Assembly: GCF_001889045.1 (NCBI RefSeq)
Contig: NZ_CP018155.1
Span: forward strand, 2,048,001-2,112,000
Direction: 5' to 3'
Source: Tenacibaculum todarodis
GTDB lineage: Bacteria; Bacteroidota; Bacteroidia; Flavobacteriales; Flavobacteriaceae
Length of the DNA stretch: 64,000 bases
Shown here: in pieces, positions 26,401 through 34,535 of the stretch
How positions within the stretch are numbered: the stretch's first letter is position 1
Layout of the letters: each line of letters begins with the position of its first letter
Made by a program: the position numbers and the translations under genes
Notes under the pieces: generated by a model
The model's input: only the letters and a program-made list of their open reading frames with translations
Told to the model about the DNA's origin: nothing
Databases searched by the model: none

Positions 26401-27609
26401 AACATCTCTAATTCCGCCAGTTTGTACTAATAAGTTTGAAATATTATTTACTTCGTTGTATGGTAAATTTACTCCCATTCCTCCAACATTTACTGTTGCA
26501 GGTGAGTTAGGTGTAACGTTACTATTTACCAAGTTTGCTGATGTAGATTCACCAATATCAGCAAAACCAACAATACTTCTATAATCTTGTGTGTTTGCAT
26601 TTCTATTAGTTACCCAAACTTCTACTCTTGTAATATTTACAGGACTTGTAATTAATGGGTAATTAGATAATGCGTTTTTATAAGTATCTCTAAAATATTG
26701 TGATAAAAAGAAGTGGCGATCATTATCGTAATCTGTTGCTCTTAACTCAAAAGGCTCAATAGTTGCACCGCCTTCTGCAACTACTGTTTTACTTTCTGAA
26801 TTTTGCTGAGAAAATGCTGCGGTAACATAGGTTTTACCAAATTGTAATTCAGTTTTTACACCAAATAAAGATTGTGCTCCATTAATTAAGGAGTTCTTAA
26901 TTGGCATGCTAATATTACCTGCTTCAATATTTCTTATTATATCGTCGTCAGTTGGTGTATATTCTAATTTAATTTGGTCTTGAAAACCAAAAGTTGCTTG
27001 GGTATCGTAATTTGCAGTAACCTTTAAACGTTCACCAACTTTTGCTAAAATACTTGCACTAATTTGTTGGTCAAAATCAAATGTAAAACTACTTTGATTG
27101 TCTATAGAAACCTGTGGATTCTCATTATTTTGATATATCCCTCCAAGTTTAAGATTTATTTGCCCGCTTGGAATAACCTCAACTGTTGTTCCTCCAAAAA
27201 CACTTTCAAAAAACTTTGAATTCACATAATATTTAGGAAGTAAATTCTTTTGTGCTTGTTGGTTCCCTTTTCTTCTTGAATTTGTAGCAGCTACTTTTTC
27301 TTTAAAATAATCTTTCACATCGTTCTTTAAACGATATTTTTCATATTCTTCTGGTGTTAAAAATATTGGGTTACTTACATAAAAATCACCCACTTTTTCT
27401 ACAATAACAAACTTGTTTAATTTTTCATCATAACGAACAATTGTTTCCGACGGATTGTTTAAAAACAAACCTCCATTTTGATTGTTATTAAACTTATATT
27501 TTAATGGAGCAACACTATCTCTTGGCGTGGTTTGAGAAAACACAAAAACACTTACAAGTATTGCAAGTGTTGTTAAAAGTATATCTAAAAATCTTTTTTT
27601 CAACTTCAA
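20470..27609 (-). CDS. sprA: type IX secretion / gliding motility protein SprA
   Basis: 2379 residues with signal peptide (ILVSVFVFSQ). Size and repeated segments are those of SprA (Sov in Porphyromonas): GTTVEVIPSGQINLKLGG near residue 140, LNFVRTLDLAYFPSERGTYNF near residue 950, and a final strand GINIIYNLTR. SprA forms the 36-strand outer-membrane pore through which T9SS substrates, including adhesins for gliding, leave the periplasm. The start codon abuts the ruvA stop. No break or frameshift is seen in the 7.1 kb frame. Other T9SS genes are not in the window except gldE, gldD and a remB-like gene. Confidence 0.97.
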   Translation of the reverse strand: MKLKKRFLDILLTTLAILVSVFVFSQTTPRDSVAPLKYKFNNNQNGGLFLNNPSETIVRYDEKLNKFVIVEKVGDFYVSNPIFLTPEEYEKYRLKNDVKDYFKEKVAATNSRRKGNQQAQKNLLPKYYVNSKFFESVFGGTTVEVIPSGQINLKLGGIYQNNENPQVSIDNQSSFTFDFDQQISASILAKVGERLKVTANYDTQATFGFQDQIKLEYTPTDDDIIRNIEAGNISMPIKNSLINGAQSLFGVKTELQFGKTYVTAAFSQQNSESKTVVAEGGATIEPFELRATDYDNDRHFFLSQYFRDTYKNALSNYPLITSPVNITRVEVWVTNRNANTQDYRSIVGFADIGESTSANLVNSNVTPNSPATVNVGGMGVNLPYNEVNNISNLLVQTGGIRDVATVDSAIRSEVASAEQGTDYSYLQNARRLQANEFTLHPQLGFISLNRRLNDGEVLGVAFEYTVVGASNGESVFRVGEFSNDGVAAPANIAVKLLRSEILRTITNGAPDVAFPTWRLMMKNVYALGAFPLTQDGFRFELLYRDDETGILQNTLQNADDTAIQNKPLLNFLDLDKLDQSQFSVPGGDGFFDFVEGITINSQRGYVIFPEPEPFGKDLEARLSLVSDQNRYTFNELYLTTKAQAQNEYQNKDKFFLKGYFKSETARGISLGAFNIPRGSVRVTAGGRALVEGVDYVVDYQLGRVQILDPGLEASGIPITARVENQQFFNQQRKTFFGVDVEHRFSENFVIGGTFLNVNESPITPKVNFGAEPIDNVMLGFNIDYSTEVPLFTKLANKLPFVDTDAPSNLSVRADMAYLLPGSPSGIDVDGQATSYVDDFEASQIPIDLSSPLQWFTASTPNTPTFPAFGGDLSNDLQYNNKRARMSWYTIDQLFYSNSGNRPNNINNEELSREEVRQIRYSELFPNTDLDITQLNFVRTLDLAYFPSERGTYNFDTSSTVNADGTFSDPEDRWGGIMRALTTTNNFEQSNVEYLQFWLQDPYDNYSITNEEGLPVGIDPTNPINQVGDLYVNLGNISEDILKDNRKQYENGLPADGIKTPNNTINTTWGDVPFNQSILYSFDADEAARVNQDLGLDGLSDEEERIKFPAFSGLDDPAGDNFQFFRGGNLDSQNASVLSRYKLYNNTEGNSPTINQSTESYPTSSTTYPDVEDINKDQTMNSVESYFEYRVSLNKNDLELGKNNIVDTKTTTVTLANGASRSTTWYQFRIPLRNVTPAQQIGGITDFNSIRFMRMYLTKFKMPVVLRMGELELVRGDWRRYTKTLDPATLPQQNLTNPELNNFEVGVVSIEQNEERYVLPPGILREQLQGTNTIQRQNEQSVSLKIKDLEQDKIRAIYKNISIDLRRYTNLKMFMHLEDAKSTNLTEDDDVVAVIRLGTDLNDNFYQIEMPLKLSTVLANPTALDAWPEANNLDLALDRLGKLKVERDGAGLAINQLYPAVAMADEDGLIIRVKGNPTLAQVRTVMLGVKNNSVTEKSAEVWFNELRAVGFDNKGGWAAVLNADANFADVADVSLAGRMSTIGFGNVEDRVQQRSIEEVKQYDVATTIQVGKMMPKKWNMQVPMSYTYGEEFRDPKYDPQYQDVELADALEVNPNSANAQDYTRRKSISFINVKKNRNPESKKKPKFYDAENFSVSYAYNEEFHKDYNIESYTNKNVIAGANYNFGFQPWVIEPFKKSEFLKGKWWQVIRDININPVPKTLAINSNINRNYTEQQSRNLLNDPLNPLPSQPTLTQRRFLFNWDYTIGFDLTKSLALNFNATNNYIYDNQNEQLDVFDKFFAIGRPDHYHQKLNATYQIPLGKIPALNFINADYGYTADFDWQAASQSYVDKVGNMIQNANSHNISSTIDFSRFYKNIKLDKLFIKGNKNQPKKVVKGGPSLANSQKPTPTRNLKKNASAGQKVLKGLYDVITSVKKAKISYSETNQTMLQGYTPTVGFLGRDNVGGGLAPTFGFVFGSQTEILNRAIENNWLVTRENNEEYYNKTYGRNNLKKLDYTVSVKPFRDLIIDVRGNRTKTNSLNQQLDVIPDGNGGYEQNTALKTFETGNFNSSYFMLGTAFTDADVLFQNFLDFRTDVASRLSAENGFPVDGYTNSSQEVLLPAFMAAYSGKDPNSVDTGIFKNVPIPNWTLRYNGLMKYKWFKKNFAAFSVSHGYNSSYTIGGYTNNLLYEGVNSNQPVSSTNLPVKNSAGNYQSQLLISSATLIDEFSPLIKVDFRMRNSFSFKGEIRTDRALTLNFNNNTLTDIKGTEYVVGFGYRIRDVKFNTRFAGKKEVLKGDVNLRADVSMRDNITQIRAIDEGNNQITGGEKLFSFKFIADYNLNKNLTASFYYNHQTYRYAISTTFPRQAINAGINIIYNLTR

Positions 27610-28191
27610 TTATAAATTTTTTAACGCCTGTTTTATTAGTGTTTCCACACTTGCTGTTGGCATTTCTTTTAAAACGTTATTAATTACTTTATCGGCTTGT
27701 TTTTTATTAAACCCTAAAACCTCTAATGCAGATAACGCTTCTTCTTTGTTTGTATTGCTTTCTACTACTGAAACTTCATCAATAGCAAACGTTTTTAAAA
27801 TTTTGTCTTTTAAATCTATAATTACACGCTGTGCTGTTTTTGCACCAATTCCTTTTACAGATTGAATAACAGCAACGTTTTCACTAGCAATTGCATGCTG
27901 AACTTCTTCCGAAGTCATAGATGACAACATGGTTCTTGCAATGCTTGCACCAACTCCAGAAACAGAAATTAATAACCTAAAAACTTCTCGTTCTGTTTTA
28001 TTTACGAAACCAAAAAGCGTATGAGCGTCTTCTCTAACAGCTAAATGTGTATAAAATAAAACTGCTTCACTCTCTGGAATTGCAGAAAACGTATTTAAAG
28101 AAATATGCAGCAAATACCCAACACCATTACAATCTACTACAACGTACGTTGGATTTTTCTCTACTAATTTCCCTTTTATTTGTGTTATCAT
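27610..28191 (-). CDS. ruvA: Holliday junction helicase subunit RuvA
   Basis: 193 residues. It has the N-terminal OB-fold (MITQIKGKLVEKNPTYVVVDCNGVGYLLHISL), two helix-hairpin-helix motifs (LISVSGVGASIARTML and IQSVKGIGAKTAQRVIIDLKDK), and the C-terminal three-helix domain that contacts RuvB (KEEALSALEVLGFNKKQADKVI). It binds four-way junctions for branch migration. It shares a transcription unit with sprA. Confidence 0.97.
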   Translation of the reverse strand: MITQIKGKLVEKNPTYVVVDCNGVGYLLHISLNTFSAIPESEAVLFYTHLAVREDAHTLFGFVNKTEREVFRLLISVSGVGASIARTMLSSMTSEEVQHAIASENVAVIQSVKGIGAKTAQRVIIDLKDKILKTFAIDEVSVVESNTNKEEALSALEVLGFNKKQADKVINNVLKEMPTASVETLIKQALKNL

Positions 28192-28250
28192 TAAATACTT
28201 TTTACAAGGCTTCTAAAGTAGGAAAATTATTTGTTTTGAAAAACTGATTT

Positions 28251-30539
28251 TTAGTTCTTTAATTTTGCCCTGTTTTCTTTGTTTTGCGCATCCACAACTG
28301 CAACTGCAGCCATATTTACCATTTCATCTACACTTGCACCTAATTGTAAAACATGCACAGGTTTACTAAATCCTAAAATAATTGGCCCAATAGACTCTGC
28401 TTTATCAATTTGTTTTAATAATTTATAGGTAATATTTGCCGATTCTAAGTTAGGGAAAATTAACACGTTTACTTTTTTACCATTTAATTTAGAAAAAGGA
28501 AACTCTTTTGCTAACATTTCTGAATTTAACGCAAAATCTGCCTGAATTTCTCCATCAACATTTACATGTGGAAAATGACGATGAATATAAGAAACCGCAT
28601 CTCTAATCTTTCTAGAAGTCTCTGTATTTGAAGAGCCAAAGTTTGAAAAAGATAACATTGCTACATTTGGTTTCATACCAAACATTTTTGCCAACTGAGA
28701 TGTCATCTGACAAATTTTAGCCAAATCTTTTGCAGTTGGATTTACATTAATAGTTGTATCCGCCAAAAACATTGGGCCTTGTTTTGTTAACATTAAATTA
28801 GTTGCTGCAATACGGCTAACACCTTTATCTCTTTCAATTAACTCTAACATTGGTTTTACAACCGTTGGATAAGGTCTAGAATATCCTGTAACCAAAGCAT
28901 CAGCTTCGCCTTCATTTATCATCATTGCAGCAAAATAGTTACGTTCACGCATTAACTTTTTTGCTTCAGACAAAGTTCTTCCTTTACGCTGTCTTGTATT
29001 CCAATAGGCTTCTCCAAAACGAGTTCTTCTCTCTTTTTCTTCATCCGTTTTTGGGTCTATAATTGGCACATCTGCTGTAAAGCCTATTTCTTCTTTTAGT
29101 TCTAAAATAAGGTCTTTTCTTCCCAATAAAATTGGTTTTCCTAATTTTTCTTCATGTACTCTTTGTGCAGCTTTTAACACATCTAAATGATCCGCTTCTG
29201 CAAAAACAATACTTTTAGGGTTACTTTTAGCTCGGTTATGTAGTAATCTAATTTCTTTGCTTCCACTTCCTGAGCGTTCCATTAACTCTTCGCGATATTT
29301 ATCCCAATCTAAAATTGGCTCTAAAGCTACTCCAGAATCCATTGCTGCTTTAGCAATTGCTGGTGGAATTTCATAAATTAAACGTGGATCAAATGGTTTT
29401 GGAATTATATATTCTTTTCCGAAGGATAAACTCACTTCATCATACACAATATTTACTTGTTCTGGCACCGATTTCTTTGCTAAATCTGCCAAAGCATGCA
29501 CAGCAGCCATTTTCATTTCTTCGTTAATTGCTGTTGCTCTAACATCTAGCGCTCCACGAAAAATAAACGGAAAACCTAACACATTATTAACTTGGTTAGG
29601 ATGATCTGATCTTCCTGTTGCCATAATAATATCATCTCTTGTGTCTATTGCTAAATCGTACCCAATTTCTGGATCTGGATTTGCCATTGCAAACACAATA
29701 GGGTTTTTAGCCATTGATAATAACATTTTTGGAGTTACTACATTCCCCATTGAAAGACCAATAAAAACATCTGCATTATGCATTGCTTCTTCTAGAGTTT
29801 CTACATCTTTATCTGTAGCAAATTCTGCTTTTTGAGTCGTTAAATTAGCCCTATCTTTTCTGATAACACCTTTGCTATCGCACATAACAACATTTTCTCT
29901 TTTTACACCTAGTTTTAAATACAAACGTGTACAAGAAATTGCCGCAGCTCCAGCTCCGTTTACTACAATTTTAACTTTAGATATATCTTTTCCGTTAATT
30001 TCTAACGCATTTTTTAATGCCGCCGCAGAAATAATTGCGGTTCCGTGTTGGTCATCATGCATTACAGGAATATCTAGCTCTTCCTTTAATCTTCTTTCAA
30101 TTTCAAAAGCTTCTGGCGCTTTAATATCTTCTAAATTTATTCCCCCAAAAGTTGGCGCAATAGCCTTAACTGTTTCTACAAACTTGTCTACGTCAGTTGC
30201 ATCAACCTCTATATCAAAAACATCTATATCTGCAAAAATCTTAAACAGCAAACCTTTCCCTTCCATTACTGGTTTAGAGGCTTCTGGACCAATATCACCC
30301 AAACCTAATACTGCGGTTCCGTTAGAAATTACAGCTACTAAATTTCCTTTAGCAGTATATTTGTAAACATTGTTTTTATCTTTTTCAATCTCCAAACAAG
30401 GTTCTGCTACTCCTGGAGAATATGCCAAAGCTAAATCATGTTGTGTTGCATACTTTTTTGTAGGTACAACTTCAATTTTCCCTGGTTTAGGTTTTGCATG
30501 GTATAATAAAGCTTCGTGTCTTTTTCTAGAATCGCTCAT
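28251..30539 (-). CDS. maeB: NADP-dependent malic enzyme with phosphotransacetylase-like domain
   Basis: 762 residues from the ATG at 30537-30539; an upstream TTG is unlikely. The N-terminal half (to about 420) is malic enzyme: AYSPGVAEPCLEI, DIDVFDIEVDA, HDDQHGTAIISAAAL, and the nucleotide fold KIVVNGAGAAAISCTRLYL. The C-terminal part (about 430-760) is a phosphate-acetyl-transferase-like domain of the MaeB type, usually regulatory. It converts malate to pyruvate and CO2 with NADPH. It is a single-gene unit with a perfect -7 element 22 bases upstream. Confidence 0.95.
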   Translation of the reverse strand: MSDSRKRHEALLYHAKPKPGKIEVVPTKKYATQHDLALAYSPGVAEPCLEIEKDKNNVYKYTAKGNLVAVISNGTAVLGLGDIGPEASKPVMEGKGLLFKIFADIDVFDIEVDATDVDKFVETVKAIAPTFGGINLEDIKAPEAFEIERRLKEELDIPVMHDDQHGTAIISAAALKNALEINGKDISKVKIVVNGAGAAAISCTRLYLKLGVKRENVVMCDSKGVIRKDRANLTTQKAEFATDKDVETLEEAMHNADVFIGLSMGNVVTPKMLLSMAKNPIVFAMANPDPEIGYDLAIDTRDDIIMATGRSDHPNQVNNVLGFPFIFRGALDVRATAINEEMKMAAVHALADLAKKSVPEQVNIVYDEVSLSFGKEYIIPKPFDPRLIYEIPPAIAKAAMDSGVALEPILDWDKYREELMERSGSGSKEIRLLHNRAKSNPKSIVFAEADHLDVLKAAQRVHEEKLGKPILLGRKDLILELKEEIGFTADVPIIDPKTDEEKERRTRFGEAYWNTRQRKGRTLSEAKKLMRERNYFAAMMINEGEADALVTGYSRPYPTVVKPMLELIERDKGVSRIAATNLMLTKQGPMFLADTTINVNPTAKDLAKICQMTSQLAKMFGMKPNVAMLSFSNFGSSNTETSRKIRDAVSYIHRHFPHVNVDGEIQADFALNSEMLAKEFPFSKLNGKKVNVLIFPNLESANITYKLLKQIDKAESIGPIILGFSKPVHVLQLGASVDEMVNMAAVAVVDAQNKENRAKLKN

Positions 30540-30560
30540 AAGTTTGTTAATTTGAACTAA

Positions 30561-30568
30561 CAAATATA
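30561..30568 (-). promoter_or_regulatory. -7 element TATATTTG of maeB
   Basis: Perfect TAnnTTTG on the minus strand, 21 bases before the maeB start codon. Confidence 0.5.
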
Positions 30569-30681
30569 ATAGTTTAGCTCGAAGTTCTTATAATTAATAA
30601 ACTTTTGTAACATCTTTAACGTTTTTTAGTCGAATACCTATCTAATGATATTATATGTTTGTAAAATCCAACCTAAATACT

Positions 30682-33129
30682 ATGAAAAAAATTACTACAC
30701 TACTTTTTGTATTTATTTCTATTGCTGTTTTTTCTCAAATTAGAGGAACTGTAACGGATACAAATAATAAAGCACTGTCTTTTGTTAGCGTTTATTTAGA
30801 CGGAACGGTAACCGGAACTACAACAAATGATAATGGAGAATATATTTTACCAATTAAAAAAACTGGTAATCACACTTTAATTTTTCAGTTTTTAGGCTAT
30901 AAAACACTTTCAAAAAAAGTAAAAATTGAGAGTTTTCCATATAATTTAAGCGTAAAACTAACAGAAGAAGAATTTGTTTTAGAGGAAGTTTTAATTTCTT
31001 CGGAAGAAGATCCTGCAAATAAAATTATAAGAAATGTAATTGCAAACAAGGAGAAAAATACCGATAAAATGGCTGCTTATACTGCCAAATTTTATTCTCG
31101 TGGCTTATTTAAAATTAAAGATGCTCCAGAAAAAATATTAGGACAAACTTTGGGGGATTTTGGCGGCGGATTAGATTCTACAAGAAGTGGAATCATCTAT
31201 CTTTCTGAAACCATTTCTAACATTTCATTTCAGAAAAAACCTCAAAAATTTAAAGAACACATTATAGCTTCTAAAGTTAGCGGGCGCGACAACGGAATTT
31301 CTTTTAACAGAGCTGAAGAAGCTAATTTCGATTTTTATCAAAATCAAGTTGTGGTAGCAGACGCTAATTTAGTTTCACCAATTGCCAACAACGCTTTTGG
31401 ATTTTACAAATTTAAATTAGAAGGAATCTTTTATGATAAAAATGGAAAACTCATCAACAAAATAAAAATAACACCAAAAAGAGAAAATGACCGTGTTTTT
31501 ACCGGATTTATCTATGTAGTTGAAGACGATTGGATGTTGTATGGAGTTGACGCAACTGTAACCGGAACACAAGTAAACATTACTGCGGTTGACAAATTGC
31601 ACTTTAAATTGAATTATAATTTTTCTGAAGCACAAAAAACCTGGATTTTAATTTCTCAAACGGTAGATTTTAAAATAGGAATGTTTGGTTTTAATATAAA
31701 CGGTCGTTTTTCGGCAGCTTATTCTGAATATGATTTCGCTCCAAATTTTACGGATAAAACATTTACAAATCAAGTATTATCTTTTGAAAAACAAGCCACA
31801 AAAAAAGATTCTGTTTACTGGAATAAATTACGTCCAGTTCCTTTAACTATTGAAGAAACTAAAGATTACACCATAAAAGACAGCATTAAAATTGTTAGAA
31901 AGTCTAAGAAATATTTAGATTCTGTAGATGTAAAAAGAAACAAACTAAACTGGCTTTCTCCAATTACAGGTTACACGTACAGAAATTCTTATAAAGATTG
32001 GAGAGTTAGTTTTAATTCGCCATTAACAAGTATAAATTTCAATACCGTAAAAGGGTATAATGCAACAGTAGGATTAAGCTATTTTAAACGCTTAAATGAT
32101 GAAGGGAAATGGTGGAATACTGGCGTAGATTTAAATTATGGTTTATCAGAAAAAAAACTGAGACCTGTTTTTTACTTCAATAAGAAGTGGAATAATTTAA
32201 AACGACCAAGATTAAATGTTTCTGGAGGAATTAGTACGCCACAATTCAATAATAGAAATCCTATTTCTAAATTATACAATAGTTTTAATTCAATTTTTTG
32301 GGAACGTAATTACTTAAAAATTTACGAAAAAACTTATGCTAGAGTTGGTTACTCTCAAGAAGCGGTAAACGGTATTTTAGTAAATGGTTCTTTGGAATAC
32401 GCAAACAGAAAACCGCTATTTAATACCACAAATTATTCAGCAATTAATAGAGATAATGTTAGCTATACAGCTAACAATCCACAATTGTTTAACGAGCATA
32501 AAATTTGGTCTTTAAATGTTGGCGCAAACATAACTTTTGGTCAAAAGTATTTACTGTATCCAAATAGAAAATTTAATATGGATAGCAACAAATATCCTTC
32601 TTTATATATTGGATATCGCAAGAATTTTGGAGCAGATAATGAGCAATTAAATTCCGATTTATTTACCGCAAGATTGCGCCAAAATATTACTGTTGGTAAT
32701 TTAGGAGATTTTAGATACAACATACGATCAGGAATCTTTTTAGAAAAGAAAAATATTGCTTTAATGGATTACCTTCATGCAAACGGAAATCTATTAAAAC
32801 TAACACCAAACAACAATCACACAAACCGATTTAACTTACTAGATTATTATGCTTTTAGCACTAACGACAAGTACGCAGAAATGCATGTAGAACATAACTT
32901 TAAAGGAGCTATTTTGGGTAAAATTCCACTAATTGAAAAACTAAACTTTCATTTAGTTGGTGGCGCAAAAGCATTGTTTACAGCAGATAGAAAACCGTAC
33001 ACAGAATATTCAGTTGGTATTGACAATATTGGTTGGGGGAAATGGCGTGTTTTACGTGTAGATTATGTGCGTTCTAATTATAACGGACAAACAAACAATG
33101 GTTTTGTTTTTGGTGTGAGTTTGTTTTAA
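30682..33129 (+). CDS. DUF5686 outer-membrane protein with carboxypeptidase-like domain
   Basis: 815 residues from the ATG at 30682, which gives a proper signal peptide (MKKITTLLFVFISIAVFSQ); the in-frame TTG at 30655 would not. Residues about 20-105 form a carboxypeptidase-regulatory-like beta-sandwich (RGTVTDTNNKALSFVSVYLDGTVTGTTTNDNGEY). A DUF5686 domain and a probable beta-barrel follow, ending in F. It has no TonB plug. The family is common in Bacteroidota outer membranes with no assigned function. It is a single gene with a terminator at 33141-33165. Confidence 0.85.
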   Translation: MKKITTLLFVFISIAVFSQIRGTVTDTNNKALSFVSVYLDGTVTGTTTNDNGEYILPIKKTGNHTLIFQFLGYKTLSKKVKIESFPYNLSVKLTEEEFVLEEVLISSEEDPANKIIRNVIANKEKNTDKMAAYTAKFYSRGLFKIKDAPEKILGQTLGDFGGGLDSTRSGIIYLSETISNISFQKKPQKFKEHIIASKVSGRDNGISFNRAEEANFDFYQNQVVVADANLVSPIANNAFGFYKFKLEGIFYDKNGKLINKIKITPKRENDRVFTGFIYVVEDDWMLYGVDATVTGTQVNITAVDKLHFKLNYNFSEAQKTWILISQTVDFKIGMFGFNINGRFSAAYSEYDFAPNFTDKTFTNQVLSFEKQATKKDSVYWNKLRPVPLTIEETKDYTIKDSIKIVRKSKKYLDSVDVKRNKLNWLSPITGYTYRNSYKDWRVSFNSPLTSINFNTVKGYNATVGLSYFKRLNDEGKWWNTGVDLNYGLSEKKLRPVFYFNKKWNNLKRPRLNVSGGISTPQFNNRNPISKLYNSFNSIFWERNYLKIYEKTYARVGYSQEAVNGILVNGSLEYANRKPLFNTTNYSAINRDNVSYTANNPQLFNEHKIWSLNVGANITFGQKYLLYPNRKFNMDSNKYPSLYIGYRKNFGADNEQLNSDLFTARLRQNITVGNLGDFRYNIRSGIFLEKKNIALMDYLHANGNLLKLTPNNNHTNRFNLLDYYAFSTNDKYAEMHVEHNFKGAILGKIPLIEKLNFHLVGGAKALFTADRKPYTEYSVGIDNIGWGKWRVLRVDYVRSNYNGQTNNGFVFGVSLF

Positions 33130-33140
33130 CTGATTGAGCT

Positions 33141-33165
33141 TATCTTTACTCTAAAGATATTTTTT
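33141..33165 (+). terminator. terminator after DUF5686 gene
   Basis: tatcttta (33141-33148) with taaagata (33152-33159), a 3-base loop and six T residues (33160-33165). AT-rich but well formed. Confidence 0.6.
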
Positions 33166-33218
33166 GGTAACTTTGTTAACTCCTGATATATCGAATTAAA
33201 ACTCGGCATATCATTTAA

Positions 33219-33227
33219 GTTGGTGTT
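33219..33227. repeat. cassette-flanking 9-mer (left)
   Basis: gttggtgtt, the reverse complement of aacaccaac at 33700-33708; together they bracket the small membrane-protein gene. The element at the right is much larger (33700-33836). Confidence 0.4.
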
Positions 33228-33243
33228 CATTTAAACAAACGAG

Positions 33244-33684
33244 ATGAAAATATTGAAAACATACAAATTTTTGACATATTTCTTACAATTATTTTTTGTT
33301 GTTGGAATCTTCTTGACGATTAAAGAAATTTATGAAGGAACTACAATTTTTGACTATAGAAGTATTCTACTGATTCTACTATTACTTGTCCTTTTTTTAT
33401 CAGTTAGTTTTTACAATGTTAAATCACATCAATTTCACAATAATAATTTAGAAATATTAAGCAAAAAAGAAATAAATAGAATTAAGGTTTCTACTATAAT
33501 AAACATATTAATCGGAATAACCATAACTGTGCTTTTTATAGGAATCTTGACTGTATATCACATTAAGGATTTGTCATTTTCTGAAATCTCTAGGACTTTG
33601 TTGAGTTTGATTTTATTTCTTTATGGAATATTAAAAATGACACATTCGATTAAAACATTTAAGAAATTAAAAGCAATAAACTGA
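33244..33684 (+). CDS. unknown four-helix membrane protein in a cassette-like unit
   Basis: 146 residues with four predicted membrane helices (about 10-28, 39-58, 78-100 and 118-136) and no motif I recognise. It stands alone between a 9-bp inverted flank (33219-33227 and 33700-33708) and is followed within 20 bases by a large hairpin element. This one-ORF-plus-palindrome layout recalls integron cassettes, yet no integrase is nearby and the core sites do not match the attC consensus. Function unknown. Confidence 0.55.
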   Translation: MKILKTYKFLTYFLQLFFVVGIFLTIKEIYEGTTIFDYRSILLILLLLVLFLSVSFYNVKSHQFHNNNLEILSKKEINRIKVSTIINILIGITITVLFIGILTVYHIKDLSFSEISRTLLSLILFLYGILKMTHSIKTFKKLKAIN

Positions 33685-33699
33685 ATAGAATAAAAACGA

Positions 33700-33836
33700 A
33701 ACACCAACACCGTATATAAAAAATTGCTGGTATTAGGCTAAAAAAAAGGTCGTTGCACGTTTGCTACGTCTGATTTTCCTTCGGAAAATCCTCGCACGCA
33801 AACACGCAACTTTCCATATACATAAACGTTAGCGAA
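33700..33836. repeat. large imperfect palindrome (attC-like hairpin)
   Basis: Nested arms are present. Outer arms (33712-33727 and 33806-33821) match at 13 of 16 positions, with three G-T-compatible differences. Middle arms (33752-33764 and 33798-33810) match at 11 of 13. The tip is a perfect 8-bp stem, gattttcc with ggaaaatc (33772-33790). I recall similar sequences as frequent between genes of Flavobacteriaceae. Folding of single-stranded DNA into a recombination site is possible but unproven. Confidence 0.6.
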
Positions 33837-33850
33837 CCTTCAAAAAAACA

Positions 33851-34093
33851 ATGAAAATTAAAATACTCCTTTTCGGAATTACATCTGATTTACTAGAAAC
33901 TTCATCTTTAGATTTTGAAGTTGCCACTAATAGTTCTGTAGAAAATTTAAAACGTGAGTTATTGATAAAATATCCACAGTTAAAAAACATAGAAAGCTAT
34001 GCAATTGCTGTAAATGAAAGTTATGCAGACAATACTTTAACGCTTCAAGAAAACGATGTTGTTGCAATTATTCCGCCTGTTTCTGGAGGATAA
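33851..34093 (+). CDS. moaD: molybdopterin synthase sulfur carrier subunit MoaD
   Basis: 80 residues with the ubiquitin-like fold and the C-terminal Gly-Gly (IIPPVSGG) that is adenylated and thiocarboxylated. It donates sulfur to precursor Z together with MoaE, encoded 440 bases downstream on the same strand. The adenylating enzyme is the ThiF/MoeB-like protein at 36.8-37.9 kb. A set of dispersed repeats and a DUF3817 gene on the other strand separate it from moaE. Confidence 0.92.
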   Translation: MKIKILLFGITSDLLETSSLDFEVATNSSVENLKRELLIKYPQLKNIESYAIAVNESYADNTLTLQENDVVAIIPPVSGG

Positions 34094-34101
34094 AATCACT
34101 T

Positions 34102-34180
34102 CTTGTCATTTCGAAATGAGCCTTTTTAGGCGATTGAGAAATCTAAAAATGTGATTCTAAAACAAGTTCAGAATAACAAG
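34102..34180. repeat. two dispersed repeat units between moaD and DUF3817 gene
   Basis: One unit (34102-34144) has the form cttgtcatttcgaaatgag followed by gcgattgagaaatct-like sequence. The second (34153-34180) reads gattctaaaacaagttcag and gaataacaag. Both resemble short repeats I recall from many Bacteroidota genomes; a relative of the first unit lies inside mobA (38291-38362). Confidence 0.6.
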
Positions 34181-34197
34181 ATTGAATACAATTAAAC

Positions 34198-34470
34198 TTA
34201 CTTCAAATACTTTTTATCCATGTAAAAAGTTCCGAAAGGAATAATAGAACACAACAATACAATTCCTAGTGTTTTGTTGCTCCAATTCATTTCTTTTTTA
34301 ATTACAATTGCCAAAACAATATATAGCATAAAAAGAATTCCGTGTGGCATTCCAAGCATTTTTACGTAAGATGCATCACCTTGCAAATACTTTATTGGTG
34401 TTGCTATAAAAAGCAATAACAAGTAAGAAACTCCTTCAAAAAAACTAACAATTCTAAATATGTTTTTCAT
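34198..34470 (-). CDS. DUF3817 membrane protein
   Basis: 90 residues with three membrane helices and the DUF3817 pattern: RIVSFFEGVSYLLLLFIATPIKYL at the start, GMPHGILFMLYIVLAIV in the middle, PFGTFYMDKKYLK at the end. Small inner-membrane protein of unknown role. It is transcribed away from moaE, whose start is 66 bases away. Confidence 0.82.
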   Translation of the reverse strand: MKNIFRIVSFFEGVSYLLLLFIATPIKYLQGDASYVKMLGMPHGILFMLYIVLAIVIKKEMNWSNKTLGIVLLCSIIPFGTFYMDKKYLK

Positions 34471-34519
34471 AATAAATTAGATATTTATTTAAGTTGGCAA
34501 AGATACAAGTTTGTTTTGC

Positions 34520-34527
34520 TATTTTTG
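34520..34527 (+). promoter_or_regulatory. -7 element TATTTTTG of moaE
   Basis: Perfect TAnnTTTG, with TTG at 34494-34496 (23-bp spacer). It ends eight bases before the ATG, so the leader is nearly absent. Confidence 0.5.
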
Positions 34528-34535
34528 TGTTGATT

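Noticed and set aside
33700..33836. Bona fide integron attC site
   Set aside because: The hairpin is attC-like in structure, but the GTTRRRY/RYYYAAC core sites do not match and no integrase gene is present, so I do not call it an integron.
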